From JAMLIN01 sp964509685 (lineage in GTDB: Bacteria; Pseudomonadota; Gammaproteobacteria; Burkholderiales; Burkholderiaceae_E), in NCBI GenBank assembly GCA_964509685.1, contig CAZDYQ010000002.1, positions 25,493 to 89,492 of the forward strand: 64,000 nucleotides of DNA. The letters run 5' to 3'. Under the pieces are notes generated by a model. That model saw only the letters and a program-made list of their open reading frames with translations. It had not been told where the DNA came from and did no database searches. Positions 16,448 through 25,453 of the stretch are shown here, piece after piece; within the stretch, counting starts at the first letter, position 1; the number at the start of each line of letters is the position of its first letter. Both the position numbers and the translations under genes were made by a program.

Positions 16448-17813
16448 GGGTCGCCTCCCGGGCGCGCGGCTCGTCGCCGATTCCCTCGATGCGCTGCATC
16501 AGCATGGTGAGCTCCGTATCGTCGAGCACGAAGTCGTCGTGCACGCGCGGTTCCAGCGCGGTGGCGACCAGGCCCGCCGCGTCGGCCTCGTGCCAGTCCT
16601 CGGGCACCCGCTGGCCGTCCGCCACGCCGACGAGCTGCAGGCGATGCCGCACGAGCGCATCGATCGCGCCGCCCAGCCGGGGCGCTTCGTCGATCTTCGA
16701 GAGCACGACGCCCGCGGCCTCGCGGGCGCGATAGGCCTCGATGACCTCCTCGATGGCCCCCTCCTGCGCCGTCGCCGCCAGGACGAGCAGGTTGCGCACG
16801 CCATTGACGGCGAGCGACTCGAGGTTGCGGGCGACACGCTGGTCGCGCTGTCCCACGCCCGCGGTATCGACGAGAACGAGGCGTCGGTCCGACAGGGTGG
16901 CGAGATGCCGGCCCAGCTCGTCGGCGTCGTGCGCCGCCAGCACCGGGACCCCGATCAGCTGGCCGAATGCACGGAGCTGGTCCTGCGCCGCGATCCGGTA
17001 GGCGTCCATCGTGACCAGGCCGACGGACTGCACGCCATGGCGCAAGGCGAAACGCGCCGCGATCTTCGCGGTCGTGGTGGTCTTGCCCACCCCGGTCGGG
17101 CCCACCAGCGCGAAGACGCCGCCCTCGGCGAGCGGCCCGCCCGTCCAGCTGCCGCAACGCAGGTTGCGCGCCAGCGCGGAGTGCAGCCAGACGAGCGCCT
17201 CGTCGTCGTCGTAGTCGGCCGGCACCCGGCTCACGAGCAGGCGCGACAGGCGCGCGGAGAACCCGGCGCCGATCAGGCGGCGAAGCAGCTGGGCCTGCAC
17301 CGGGGAGCGGCGTACGCCATCCACCCAGGACAGCGCGCTGAACTGCTGGCTGATGTAGCTGCGCATGCGACGCAGCTCCTCGACGAGATGCTGGTTCGCC
17401 AGTGCGGTGGCTTCCTCCCCGTGGCCGTCGGCACGCAGGGCGGCGATCGCACCGGACCCGATGCCGGACCGCCCGCCCGCCGGCGATGCGTCCGCTGGAC
17501 CCGGGCCCGCGCCCTCCGCGCCCGGGCGGCGACGCTCCCTGGCGTAGCGCTCGAACGACACGGTGCTCATCGCCGGCGGGCGCTCGTCCTTCCCGGGAGC
17601 CAGGGGCGCCCTGGCGACGCCCGACGGACGGGACGCGGCGGCCCCGGCCGCCTCGTCCCCCTCGCCCGTCCAGGGGGTGTCCACGGTCGCGAGGATCTCG
17701 ACCCCTCCGTCGACCCTGCGGTTGCGCAGGATCACCGCATCCTCGCCCAGGCTCGCCTTGACCCTGGCCAAGGCATCGCGCGCGGTCGCGCCGAAGAATC
17801 GCTGCGTTCTCAT
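16440..17813 (-). CDS. flhF: Flagellar placement GTPase FlhF (SRP-like)
   Basis: 457 residues. SRP-family GTPase that sets flagellar site or number and works with FlhG. The N-terminus MRTQRFFGATARDALARVKA is the B-domain start. A Pro/Gly-rich linker (about 55-120) follows, then the N and G domains: P-loop VGPTGVGKTTTT near residues 234-245, VGLVTMDAYRIAAQDQLRAF followed by GQLIGVP, LVDTAGVGQRD and VLSKIDEAPRLGGAIDALVR. All GTP-binding motifs are intact. It starts inside the flhA stop (ATGA, four-base overlap) and overlaps flhG by eight bases. Confidence 0.96.
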   Translation of the reverse strand: MRTQRFFGATARDALARVKASLGEDAVILRNRRVDGGVEILATVDTPWTGEGDEAAGAAASRPSGVARAPLAPGKDERPPAMSTVSFERYARERRRPGAEGAGPGPADASPAGGRSGIGSGAIAALRADGHGEEATALANQHLVEELRRMRSYISQQFSALSWVDGVRRSPVQAQLLRRLIGAGFSARLSRLLVSRVPADYDDDEALVWLHSALARNLRCGSWTGGPLAEGGVFALVGPTGVGKTTTTAKIAARFALRHGVQSVGLVTMDAYRIAAQDQLRAFGQLIGVPVLAAHDADELGRHLATLSDRRLVLVDTAGVGQRDQRVARNLESLAVNGVRNLLVLAATAQEGAIEEVIEAYRAREAAGVVLSKIDEAPRLGGAIDALVRHRLQLVGVADGQRVPEDWHEADAAGLVATALEPRVHDDFVLDDTELTMLMQRIEGIGDEPRAREATHA

Positions 17814-19924
17814 TGTGCCTCTCCGATGATCTTGCCGATTCGGATGGTGTGGGTTTCAGGAATCTCGGAATGGGCCAGCACCCGCAGGCGGGGCGCCGCC
17901 TTCTTCATCAGCCTGGCGATCGGCTGCCGGATCGCGTCGGGTACCAGCAACGCGCCCGGGATGCCCCGACCCTCGTGCTCCTCGCACGCGGCGGCGGCCG
18001 AGCGCACGACGAAGTCGGCGACGCCGGGTTCGAGCGCGCCGTTGCCACCGGGCCCGAGCGCCTGCATCAGGAGGTTCTCCAGCGCCGGGTCGATCGCAAT
18101 GACGTCCAGCTCCCGGGCGGGGCCGAACACCTGCTGCACCAGGGCGGGACCGATCGCGCGCCGCACCTCCGCGGTCAGCTCCGCCGGATCCTGCGTGCGT
18201 GCCCCGTGCTCGCCGAGCGACTCCAGGATGCTGCGCAGGTCACGGATGTGGACGGCCTCGTCGAGCAGGTTCTGCAGGACGCGCTGGAAGACGGCGACCG
18301 GGACCAGCTTCGGCACCACCTCCTCGACCAGCTTCGGCGCGTAGGCGCTCGCGTGCTCGATGAGGTGCTGCGTCTCGTTGCGGCCGAGCAGGCGGGCGGC
18401 ATGCAGCTGCATGAGGTGGTGCAGGTGCGTCGCGATCACGGTCGCGGCATCGACGACCGTGTACCCGGCGACCTGCGCCTGCTCGCGCGATCCCGGCTCG
18501 ATCCAGGTGGCCGGCAGGCCGAACGCCGGATCGGTGGTCGCCGGGCCACTCAGCTTCTGCGTCACATGGCCGGGGTCGATCGCGAGCAGCATCCCGGGAT
18601 AGACCTCGGCCTCGCCGACGACGGCGCCCTTGAGCGTCAGGCGATAGGCACCGGGACGAAGCTCGAGGTTGTCCCGGATGTGCACGGCCGGCGGCAGGAA
18701 GCCGACCTCCTGCGCGAACTTCTTGCGCACGCCCTTGATTCGCGAGAGCAGCTCGGCGCCGCGGTCCTTGTCCACCAGCGTGATGAGCTTGTAGCCCACC
18801 TCGAGCCCGAGCGCGTCCACGGGGGCGACGTCGTCCCAGGTCGCCTCGGCGGGATCCCCGGCGGGCTCGCCGGCATCCTGTGCCGGGGCGACGGCGGCCC
18901 GTGCCTGGTCGCGTTGCAGCCGCCAGGCGAGATAGGCACATCCCCCCGCGAGCAGGAAGAAGGAAAGATGCGGCATGCCCGGCACGCTGCCGAGCAGCGC
19001 CACCACGAAGGCGGCGATGCCGAGGGCGCGGGGCGCATTGAACAGCTGCTTCGCGAGCTGGCCGCCGACGTCGTCCTCGTTCCCCACCCGCGACACGATC
19101 ATGCCGGCGGCGACCGAGATCACCAGCGCGGGCACCTGCGCGACGAGGGCGTCCCCGATCGCCATCAGGACATAGTTGTTGGCGGCATTCGAGAGGGACA
19201 GGTCATGCTGCACCACCCCGATCACCAGGCCGCCGACGATGTTGATGGCGAGGATCAGCATGCCGGCGATCGCGTCGCCCCGCACGAACTTGGAGGCACC
19301 ATCCATCGAGCCGAAGAAGTCCGCCTCGTGGCCGACCTCGGCCCGGCGACGGCGCGCTTCCTCCTGGTCGATCACGCCGGCATTCAGGTCGGCGTCGATG
19401 GCCATCTGCTTGCCCGGCATGGCGTCGAGGGCGAACCGGGCCGAGACCTCGGCGATGCGTCCGGCGCCCTTGGTCACCACGATGAAGTTGATCACCGTCA
19501 GGATGGCGAACACGATGATGCCGACCGCGAAGTTCCCGCCCACGACGAAGTTGGCGAAGGCCTCGATGACGTGTCCGGCCGCGTCGGTGCCGGTGTGGCC
19601 GTGCATCAGCACCGCCCGGGTGGAGGCCACGTTGAGCGACAGGCGCAGCAGGGTCGTGACCAGCAGCACGGTCGGGAACACGGCGAAGTCCAGCGGACGG
19701 ACCGTGTAGGTCGCGACGAGCAGGACGACGATCGCGACCGCGATGTTGAAGGTGAAGAGCAGGTCGAGGACGATCGGCTGCAGCGGCAGGATCATCATCG
19801 CCAGGATCATCAGGATGATGACCGGCACCGCCATCGACTGCAGCGGCGGCATCCTCACCTGCACGCCTGCGACGTTGACCGTCAGGCCGCCCCCCGTGCC
19901 CGGCGTCGGCAGCAGCGCCCTCAT
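17810..19924 (-). CDS. flhA: Flagellar export gate protein FlhA
   Basis: 704 residues, standard length. Inner-membrane core of the type III export gate. About eight membrane segments lie in the first half (for example residues 30-50, VPVIILMILAMMILPLQPIV). The conserved loop FALDAMPGKQMAIDADLNAG and the following RRRRAEVGHEADFFGSMDGA are intact. The cytoplasmic C-terminal domain has VHIRDNLELRPGAYRLTLKG and later IATHLHHLMQLHAARLLGRN. Start and stop overlap flhB and flhF by four bases each, indicating tight coupling. Confidence 0.98.
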   Translation of the reverse strand: MRALLPTPGTGGGLTVNVAGVQVRMPPLQSMAVPVIILMILAMMILPLQPIVLDLLFTFNIAVAIVVLLVATYTVRPLDFAVFPTVLLVTTLLRLSLNVASTRAVLMHGHTGTDAAGHVIEAFANFVVGGNFAVGIIVFAILTVINFIVVTKGAGRIAEVSARFALDAMPGKQMAIDADLNAGVIDQEEARRRRAEVGHEADFFGSMDGASKFVRGDAIAGMLILAINIVGGLVIGVVQHDLSLSNAANNYVLMAIGDALVAQVPALVISVAAGMIVSRVGNEDDVGGQLAKQLFNAPRALGIAAFVVALLGSVPGMPHLSFFLLAGGCAYLAWRLQRDQARAAVAPAQDAGEPAGDPAEATWDDVAPVDALGLEVGYKLITLVDKDRGAELLSRIKGVRKKFAQEVGFLPPAVHIRDNLELRPGAYRLTLKGAVVGEAEVYPGMLLAIDPGHVTQKLSGPATTDPAFGLPATWIEPGSREQAQVAGYTVVDAATVIATHLHHLMQLHAARLLGRNETQHLIEHASAYAPKLVEEVVPKLVPVAVFQRVLQNLLDEAVHIRDLRSILESLGEHGARTQDPAELTAEVRRAIGPALVQQVFGPARELDVIAIDPALENLLMQALGPGGNGALEPGVADFVVRSAAAACEEHEGRGIPGALLVPDAIRQPIARLMKKAAPRLRVLAHSEIPETHTIRIGKIIGEAQ

Positions 19925-21081
19925 GCCCGGCCCCCTTCAGGCGTGGCGCCCGACTGCGGATCGAGCTCCGGCGGCACCGGCAGGTCGGTGGGCGCGGACG
20001 GCGCGCGGCGGCCCGCCGCGGCCCGCAGCTGGTACACGTAGGCGAGGACCTGCGCGACGGCGTTGTACAGCGCCGCCGGAATCTCCGCGTCGAGCTCGAC
20101 ATGGGCATGAAGCGCCCGCGCGAGTGGCGGCGCCTCGAGAAGGGGCACGCCCGACTGGAGCGCGATCTCCCGGATCCGGGCCGCCACGTGGTCGGTGCCC
20201 TTGGCGACGACGCGCGGCGCGCCGCCGACCGATTCGTCGTACTTCAGGGCGACGGCGTAGTGGGTCGGGTTGGTCACGACGACGTCGGCGGTCGGCACCC
20301 TGGCCATCATCCGCGCGGCGCTGATCTCGCGCTGCCGCTGGCGGCGCTGCGCCTTGACGTGCGGATCCCCCTCGGTCTCCTTGTGCTCCCGGCGCGCCTG
20401 CTCGAGCGTCATCCTGAGGTTGGCGCGGTGGCGGAACCACTGCATCGGCACGTCCACCGTCGCCACGACGACCAGCATGAGCAGCAGCCAGCCGGCGCCC
20501 TGCACCACCAGTCCGGGAGCGAGGCGCACCGCATGTTCCGGCGCCATGGACAGCAGTGCCGCGAAGGCTGGCCCCTCCCACCAGACATAGGCGGCCGCCA
20601 CCAGCGTCAGTCCGAGCACCAGCAGCGAGAGCCGGACGGAATCGACGAGATGGTCGCGCGAGAAGATGCGCTTGAGCCCGGCGAGCGGGCTGATCTTCTG
20701 CCACTTGGGGACGAGCGTCTTGCCGGTCCAGGCGAGGCCGCCCGGCACGACGGCCGCGATGATGGCGGCGACGGTTCCCGCCACGCCGATCGGGAGACAG
20801 ACGGACAGCGCGAGGACGCCGAGCTCGCCCAGCCAGGTCCCGAGGGCTTCCGGGGAGAAGGAGATCGTGCGGTCGAATCGCAGCCCCCGGCGCACCAGTT
20901 CGATGCTGTGCCTGCCGAGGTAGCCGGCGAAAAGGACCATGGTCAGGCCGGTGAGCCCGAACAGCACCGCATGCCCGAAGTCACGCGACCGCGCGACCCG
21001 CCCTTCCTCCCGGGCTTCGCGCAGGCGCTTCTCGGACGCTGGTAGCTTCCTGTCCTCTCGTGAAGTTTCCTGGTCGGCCAT
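19921..21081 (-). CDS. flhB: Flagellar export switch protein FlhB
   Basis: 386 residues. Membrane protein of the export gate; self-cleavage at NPTH switches export from hook to filament substrates. Four hydrophobic segments lie between about residues 30 and 210. The cleavage motif sits near residue 270 in VVTNPTHYAVALKYDE. The charged N-terminus EKRLREAREEGRVARSRDFG is typical. It is the first gene of the flhBAFG-fliA operon, behind a CTTAAGTTT element. A proline-rich tail follows the usual C-terminus. Confidence 0.97.
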   Translation of the reverse strand: MADQETSREDRKLPASEKRLREAREEGRVARSRDFGHAVLFGLTGLTMVLFAGYLGRHSIELVRRGLRFDRTISFSPEALGTWLGELGVLALSVCLPIGVAGTVAAIIAAVVPGGLAWTGKTLVPKWQKISPLAGLKRIFSRDHLVDSVRLSLLVLGLTLVAAAYVWWEGPAFAALLSMAPEHAVRLAPGLVVQGAGWLLLMLVVVATVDVPMQWFRHRANLRMTLEQARREHKETEGDPHVKAQRRQRQREISAARMMARVPTADVVVTNPTHYAVALKYDESVGGAPRVVAKGTDHVAARIREIALQSGVPLLEAPPLARALHAHVELDAEIPAALYNAVAQVLAYVYQLRAAAGRRAPSAPTDLPVPPELDPQSGATPEGGRA

Positions 21082-21124
21082 TCGATCTCGCCCTGATGAC
21101 GGGATCGATTATTGGTGGCCACCC

Positions 21125-21136
21125 GGAAACTTAAGG
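21125..21136 (-). promoter_or_regulatory. CCTNAAGTTT-type promoter element of the flhB operon
   Basis: On the minus strand the sequence is CCTTAAGTTTCC, 44 bases before the flhB ATG. Ten bases downstream lies ACCAATAA, a weak match to the FliA -10 (GCCGATAA) with a spacer one base short. Closely similar elements precede fliF and fliL, where no good -10 is present. It is probably part of the early-operon promoter. Confidence 0.45.
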
Positions 21137-21239
21137 CCCGATCAGGCGGGCGAATCCGCCTGTTCTCGAATCTGGAGTCCGTCGGCGATGCCGGCCGCGC
21201 CGGCCGTCGGCCAGGACGGCCCGCCGGTGCGGGCGCGCG

Positions 21240-21860
21240 CTAGAAGCCGAGGCTCTCGAGCAGTTCGTCGACCTGCGCCTGGTTGTTCACCACGTCGACG
21301 CGCCCTGCCCCTTCCGTGACGACCGGCCCGTTCAGCCACCCGTTCTCCAGGCCTTCGCGCTTGTCGCGGGGCGTCACTTCGATGAGGAGCCGGACCAGCT
21401 CGGTCTCCAGGTTCTGCGCGAGGTCGACCACCTTCGAGATGACCTGCGAGGACAGGTCGTGGAAGGACTGGGCCATGAGGATCTCGGTCAGCATGGCGTC
21501 GGCGCCCGCGCACGAGGCGTCGACCCTTTCGACAAAGTTCATGAGCTCGCCGCTCGCGACCGCGGCGACGGGGTCGCGCACCAGCCGGTCGCGCATCCGC
21601 GCCGCCTCCGCGGCCAGCGAGGCCTGCTCCGCCTTGGCGCCCTCCACCTGTCCGATCACCTTCTCGGCCGCTTCGCCGCTGATCCGCGCGATGTAGTTGA
21701 GACGGTCGCGCGCGTCCGGCAGGCTGGCCACCGCGCCCTCGATCGCGCGATCGAGCCCCAGCTGGCGAAGGCCCTCGTGGACCATCCGGGCCAGCGCCCC
21801 GATCGACCGGTACACCTCCCCGGGATCGCAGTCGAGCCCGGCTTCCTCGTGTTTGCTCAT
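21240..21860 (-). CDS. cheZ: CheY-P phosphatase CheZ
   Basis: 206 residues. Cytoplasmic phosphatase that resets CheY. The catalytic segment QSFHDLSSQVI carries Asp135 and Gln139, matching the Asp/Gln pair of the CheZ family. Long helices on either side would form the four-helix dimer. The C-terminal tail QVDELLESLGF is the CheY-binding peptide. It lies eight bases after cheY, as the last gene of motAB-cheYZ. Confidence 0.95.
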   Translation of the reverse strand: MSKHEEAGLDCDPGEVYRSIGALARMVHEGLRQLGLDRAIEGAVASLPDARDRLNYIARISGEAAEKVIGQVEGAKAEQASLAAEAARMRDRLVRDPVAAVASGELMNFVERVDASCAGADAMLTEILMAQSFHDLSSQVISKVVDLAQNLETELVRLLIEVTPRDKREGLENGWLNGPVVTEGAGRVDVVNNQAQVDELLESLGF

Positions 21861-21868
21861 GGGACTCC

Positions 21869-22258
21869 TCAGGCGGCGGCCATCTTGTCGAGGATCTTGG
21901 CGACCTTCTCCTCGAGCGTCGCCTTGGTGAAGGGCTTGACGATGTAGCCCGACGCGCCGGCCTGGGCGGCCATGATGATGTCTTCCTTGCGCGCCTCGGC
22001 AGTCACCATCAGTACCGGCAGGTGCTTGAGCGCGGGATCGGCCCGGATGGCGGTCAGCAGCTCGAAGCCGTTCATGTTCGGCATGTTGATGTCCGACACG
22101 ACGAAGTGGAACTCGCCGTTGCGCAGCATGTTCAATGCCGCCTGCCCATCCTCTGCCTCGTCGGCGCTGCCGTAGCCCAGCTCCTTCAGCAGGTTGCGGA
22201 TGATGCGCCGCATCGTCGAAAAGTCGTCGACGATGAGGAAGCGTAGGTCATTGCCCAT
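21869..22258 (-). CDS. cheY: Chemotaxis response regulator CheY
   Basis: 129 residues, single receiver domain. Phosphorylated by CheA, it binds FliM and reverses the motor. The acidic pocket is Asp11/Asp12 with phospho-acceptor Asp56 (VVSDINMPNMNG), Thr86 and Lys108. The sequence is very close to enteric CheY around MRRIIRNLLKELG. It sits between motB (50 bases) and cheZ, apart from the main che operon further right, which has its own cheY-like gene. Confidence 0.97.
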   Translation of the reverse strand: MGNDLRFLIVDDFSTMRRIIRNLLKELGYGSADEAEDGQAALNMLRNGEFHFVVSDINMPNMNGFELLTAIRADPALKHLPVLMVTAEARKEDIIMAAQAGASGYIVKPFTKATLEEKVAKILDKMAAA

Positions 22259-22308
22259 GGGTACTCCTGGTCATTGATGCCGGGCCTCGCCCTGCGGCCC
22301 GTCGCTTC

Positions 22309-23271
22309 TCATGGTCCGGCCTGTGCCGTCCCGTCGTTGCCCGCCCCGGCCGGCGCCGCCGCGGCGTCGTCGCCGAAGACGTCGTCCTCGTCCTCGATCT
22401 GCGGCCCGCGCAGGATGCGGTCCGCGGCCTCGCTCGTCATCACCACGATCGAGATCCGCCGGTTCATGGGATTGAGCGGATTCTCCGGGTCGAAGAGCTG
22501 GGTCGCCCCGAGTCCTTCGACCCGGATGATCTTGTCCTCGTGCATGCCCCCGGCGATGAGCTCCCGCCGGGAGGCGTTGGCTCGCTCGGTCGAGAGCTCC
22601 CAGTTGGTGTAGCCGCCCGGGCCGTTCGCATAGAGCGCGGCATCGGTGTGCCCGGCCAGGGAAACCCGGTTCTCCACCTCGTTGAGGACCTTGCCGATCG
22701 CCCGGAGCAGGTCGCGCATGTAGTACTTCACCTCCGCCCCGCCGGAATCGAACATCGGGCGCTGCCGGTCGTCCACGATCTGGATCCGCAGGCCGTCGCT
22801 GGTCAGGTCCATGCGCAAATGCTTGCGCATGTCGGCCAGCGTCGGGTCGCTCGCCACCACCGACTCGACCCGCTCGCGCAGCGCCATGAGGCGGCGCGAC
22901 TCCACCCTGCGGTTCTCGCGGGCAAGGGCATGCGGATTGACCGTGCGTTCCCTGACGGCCGTCTCGCCGCGCTTGACCTGGCCCACGCTGCGCGTGAGGT
23001 CGCTGCCCCCGGCATTGATGATGCTCGAGCTGTCGCCACTGCCGGAGCCCGCGTTCAGCGCCACATGCAGCGGCGTGGAGAAGTGGTCCGCGATGCCCTT
23101 GAGGTCGCCCTTGGTGGTGGAGCCGAGCAGCCACATCAGGAGGAAGAAGGCCATCATCGCGGTCACGAAGTCCGCATAGGCGATCTTCCAGGCGCCATGG
23201 CCATGGCCGTGCGCGGGCTTGCGGACCTTCTTGACGATGATCGGCTGGATCTTCTTGTCGGACGCCGCCAT
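22309..23271 (-). CDS. motB: Flagellar stator protein MotB
   Basis: 320 residues. With MotA forms the proton channel and anchors it to peptidoglycan. One membrane segment (about residues 30-50) contains the proton-carrying Asp34 in AYADFVTAMMAFFLLMWLLG. The C-terminal OmpA-like domain has SLAGHTDAALYANG and NWELSTERANASRREL. The N-terminus is Lys/His-rich. It starts 33 bases after motA stops. Confidence 0.97.
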   Translation of the reverse strand: MAASDKKIQPIIVKKVRKPAHGHGHGAWKIAYADFVTAMMAFFLLMWLLGSTTKGDLKGIADHFSTPLHVALNAGSGSGDSSSIINAGGSDLTRSVGQVKRGETAVRERTVNPHALARENRRVESRRLMALRERVESVVASDPTLADMRKHLRMDLTSDGLRIQIVDDRQRPMFDSGGAEVKYYMRDLLRAIGKVLNEVENRVSLAGHTDAALYANGPGGYTNWELSTERANASRRELIAGGMHEDKIIRVEGLGATQLFDPENPLNPMNRRISIVVMTSEAADRILRGPQIEDEDDVFGDDAAAAPAGAGNDGTAQAGP

Positions 23272-23304
23272 GGTGCGCGATGACTCCCCTTCGTCCCGCC
23301 CGGA

Positions 23305-24168
23305 TCAGGCGCGGCGCTGCTTGACCGCGGCCTCGAGCTCGCTGAAGCTCGGGCGCTCGGTCGAGAACAGGACCTTGCGGCCGAACTCCACCGCGATGGC
23401 CGGCGCATACCCCTGCATGCTCGCGAGCAGCGTCGTCTTGACGCAGACGAGCTCCTTGGTCGCCTCCTCGCCCTTCTGCTCGAGCAGGGCCGCCAGGGGG
23501 CTCACGAACCCGTAGGACAGCAGGATGCCGAGGAAGGTGCCGACCAGCGCGCCCGCGATCATCTGTCCGAGCACCGCGGGCGGCTGGTTGACCGATGCCA
23601 TCGTCTTCACGACCCCGAGCACCGCCGCCACGATGCCGAAGGCGGGAAGCGCGTCGCCGACCTTCTGGATCGCGCCGGCCGGCGCATGGATCTCCTGGTG
23701 GTGCGTCTCGATCTCGCTGTCCATCAGGCTCTCGATCTCGTGGGCATTCAGGTTGCCCGAGACCATCATGCGCAGGTAATCCGTGATGAACTCCACCAGG
23801 TGGTGGTCGGCCTGGATCTCCGGGTAGTTGGAGAACAGGGCGCTTTCCTGGGGCTCGTCCACGTCCTGCTCGATCGACATCAGGCCCTCCTTGCGAGCCT
23901 TCTGCAGGATGTCGTAGAGCAGCGCGAGCAGCGACATGTAGCGCGCCTTGGTATAGCGCGAGCCCTTGAACAGGCTGGGGATGGCCTTGAACGTGGCCCT
24001 GAGCACCTTGTGGTTGTTGCCGACAAGGAAGGCGCCGAGCGCGGCCCCCGCGATGATGACCATCTCGAGCGGCGCGGCCATCACCAGGACCCCGAAATGG
24101 CCCCCGGCGATCGCGTAGCCGCCGAAGACCGCGAGCAAGACGACGATGTATCCGATGATGACGAACAT
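23305..24168 (-). CDS. motA: Flagellar stator protein MotA
   Basis: 287 residues with four membrane segments; the large cytoplasmic loop has the conserved KARKEGLMSIEQDVDEPQES. The third and fourth segments include VGDALPAFGIVAAVLGVVKT and GQMIAGALVGTFLGILLSYG, typical of MotA. It is the first gene of motAB-cheYZ, with a sigma-28-type promoter just upstream and the flhDC terminator beyond that. Confidence 0.97.
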   Translation of the reverse strand: MFVIIGYIVVLLAVFGGYAIAGGHFGVLVMAAPLEMVIIAGAALGAFLVGNNHKVLRATFKAIPSLFKGSRYTKARYMSLLALLYDILQKARKEGLMSIEQDVDEPQESALFSNYPEIQADHHLVEFITDYLRMMVSGNLNAHEIESLMDSEIETHHQEIHAPAGAIQKVGDALPAFGIVAAVLGVVKTMASVNQPPAVLGQMIAGALVGTFLGILLSYGFVSPLAALLEQKGEEATKELVCVKTTLLASMQGYAPAIAVEFGRKVLFSTERPSFSELEAAVKQRRA

Positions 24169-24206
24169 GAGCCCCGAGCGATCCGGATCTGGCGAGTACC
24201 TACCCT

Positions 24207-24233
24207 ATTTCGGCCGGTTGCCGTTCGCCTTGA
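24207..24233 (-). promoter_or_regulatory. Candidate sigma-28 promoter of motAB-cheYZ
   Basis: On the minus strand: TCAAGGCG, an 11-base spacer, then GCCGAAAT. The -10 matches 6 of 8 bases and the -35 matches 4 of 8, with exact spacing, 38 bases before the motA ATG. motA operons are classic FliA targets. Confidence 0.6.
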
Positions 24234-24335
24234 GCGGCGGCCGCCGAGCGGTCATCCGCCGCCATTTCCCGCCGACCGCGGGGCCCGGTGCGAACGCAAC
24301 GCATGATGCCGGCACGACCCCGCGCCATAACGACG

Positions 24336-24359
24336 AAAAGCGGGGCATCGCCCCGCTTT
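24336..24359 (-). terminator. Rho-independent terminator after flhDC
   Basis: Minus-strand stem GCGGGGC / GCCCCGC with a GAT loop, flanked by AAA and followed by TTTT. It lies about 62 bases after the flhC stop and before the motA promoter, so it separates flhDC from motAB-cheYZ. Being nearly symmetrical, it could also stop transcription from the other side. Confidence 0.8.
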
Positions 24360-24420
24360 CCGTCCCGTGTCCGATGGCTCCGTCGCCGCGCCCTGCCCGG
24401 CGGCGGCGTCGATGCCTCGC

Positions 24421-24951
24421 CTAGTGGATCGCACCCCGCCGGCTCGCCTTGCCGGCCCGGGCCGGCGGGCGGCAGAGCCCGCAGACGAAGTCCCGGTCGA
24501 GCTCGTAGGCGTGGTTGATGAAGTTCCCCCTGCAGCGCGTGCACCGAGTGGTGCAGAGCATGCCGGCATCGACGAACCGCACGAGCCGCCAGGCCCGGGT
24601 GGACGAGAGCAGCGGTTCGATCCCGGCCTGCTCCGTCTCCGCGACGTAGAGCTTGTAGGCACGGATGATCGCCTCGATGTCGTCGATCGCGCTGGTCTTG
24701 ATGAGGTACTCGTACAGGTTGTAGAACAGCGACGCGTGGATGTTCGGCTGCCAGGTCATGAACCAGTCCGTCGAGAAAGGCAGCTGGCCCTTCGATGGCG
24801 ACTTGCCGGTCACTTCCTTGTAGAGCTTCAGGAGCCGCTCGTACGGCAGGTCGGTCTCCGACTGCAGCACCTGCAAGCGCGCGCCGATCCCGATCAGGGC
24901 GATCGCGCGCTGGGTCTGGCGATTGTCCTTGAGAAGGCTGCGGGCGCTCAT
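24421..24951 (-). CDS. flhC: Flagellar master regulator subunit FlhC
   Basis: 176 residues. With FlhD forms the hexameric activator of early flagellar operons. The zinc site is intact: Cys137 and Cys140 (CTRC) and Cys157 and Cys160 (CGLC), the same numbering as in E. coli. The N-terminal part has IALIGIGARLQVLQSETDLP and YERLLKLYKEVTGKSPSKGQ, both conserved. The ATG overlaps the flhD stop by four bases (ATGA). The longer open frame upstream overlaps flhD and is not real. Confidence 0.96.
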   Translation of the reverse strand: MSARSLLKDNRQTQRAIALIGIGARLQVLQSETDLPYERLLKLYKEVTGKSPSKGQLPFSTDWFMTWQPNIHASLFYNLYEYLIKTSAIDDIEAIIRAYKLYVAETEQAGIEPLLSSTRAWRLVRFVDAGMLCTTRCTRCRGNFINHAYELDRDFVCGLCRPPARAGKASRRGAIH

Positions 24952-25286
24952 TCCACCGACTCCTCGTAGCGGCCGGCCATAAGGATGGCGGCATGCAGGC
25001 GCTCGGCCGTCTTCTCCTGGCCGGGCTGGTCGGCGCGGGCATGCTCGGCCAGCAGCCCCCACACCATCGCGTCGTCGACACGCAGGCGGCACATGAGGGT
25101 GTTGCCGCTCGCCACCTTGAGCATCTGGCTCGGCTTGAGGCTGTCGATGAGGTCCGCGACCTCGTCCGTCACGCCGAGCCGATAGAGCGCCGTCGGCCGG
25201 TCGGCGCGAATGAGCTGCTGCGCCAGAATCAAATAGGACAGGTTGATCTCGGTAATTTCGTGGGCCAACTTGGACTCGACCGACAT
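24948..25286 (-). CDS. flhD: Flagellar master regulator subunit FlhD
   Basis: 112 residues. Partner of FlhC at the top of the flagellar hierarchy. It begins with ITEINLSYLILAQQLIRADR and has MLKVASGNTLMCRLRVDDAM; Cys66 is at the position of the inter-subunit cysteine of the enteric protein. A GGGGAGAAG ribosome site precedes the ATG. It is the first gene of the flhDC operon, divergent from the flagellin gene. Confidence 0.95.
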   Translation of the reverse strand: MSVESKLAHEITEINLSYLILAQQLIRADRPTALYRLGVTDEVADLIDSLKPSQMLKVASGNTLMCRLRVDDAMVWGLLAEHARADQPGQEKTAERLHAAILMAGRYEESVE

Positions 25287-25387
25287 ATTCTTCTCCCCTG
25301 GGCAGTGGTGGACACGTGGGACGCAGTGTCGGCCGCGACTCCCTTTTCTTGAATCCGACTCCTTCCGATTCTCGGCTGGGCCGAATT

Positions 25388-25412
25388 CCTACCCGTGTAG
25401 GAAGTCTTCCTA
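25388..25412. repeat. Two overlapping dyads upstream of flhDC
   Basis: CCTAC-CCGT-GTAGG (25388-25401) overlaps TAGGAAG-T-CTTCCTA (25398-25412), whose 7-base arms are perfect around one base. They lie about 100 bases upstream of flhD and 42 bases upstream of the fliC -35. They look like operator-type sites, and the two overlapping hairpins are mutually exclusive if transcribed. Function unknown. Confidence 0.45.
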
Positions 25413-25453
25413 TCCCCGCAGGGCCCCTTCCGGCCGCCGCTCGGCGACCGGAT

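Noticed and set aside
24952..25092. N-terminal extension of flhC
   Set aside because: The extra 47 residues overlap flhD and are unlike the family; the ATGA overlap and exact E. coli Cys numbering support the shorter start.
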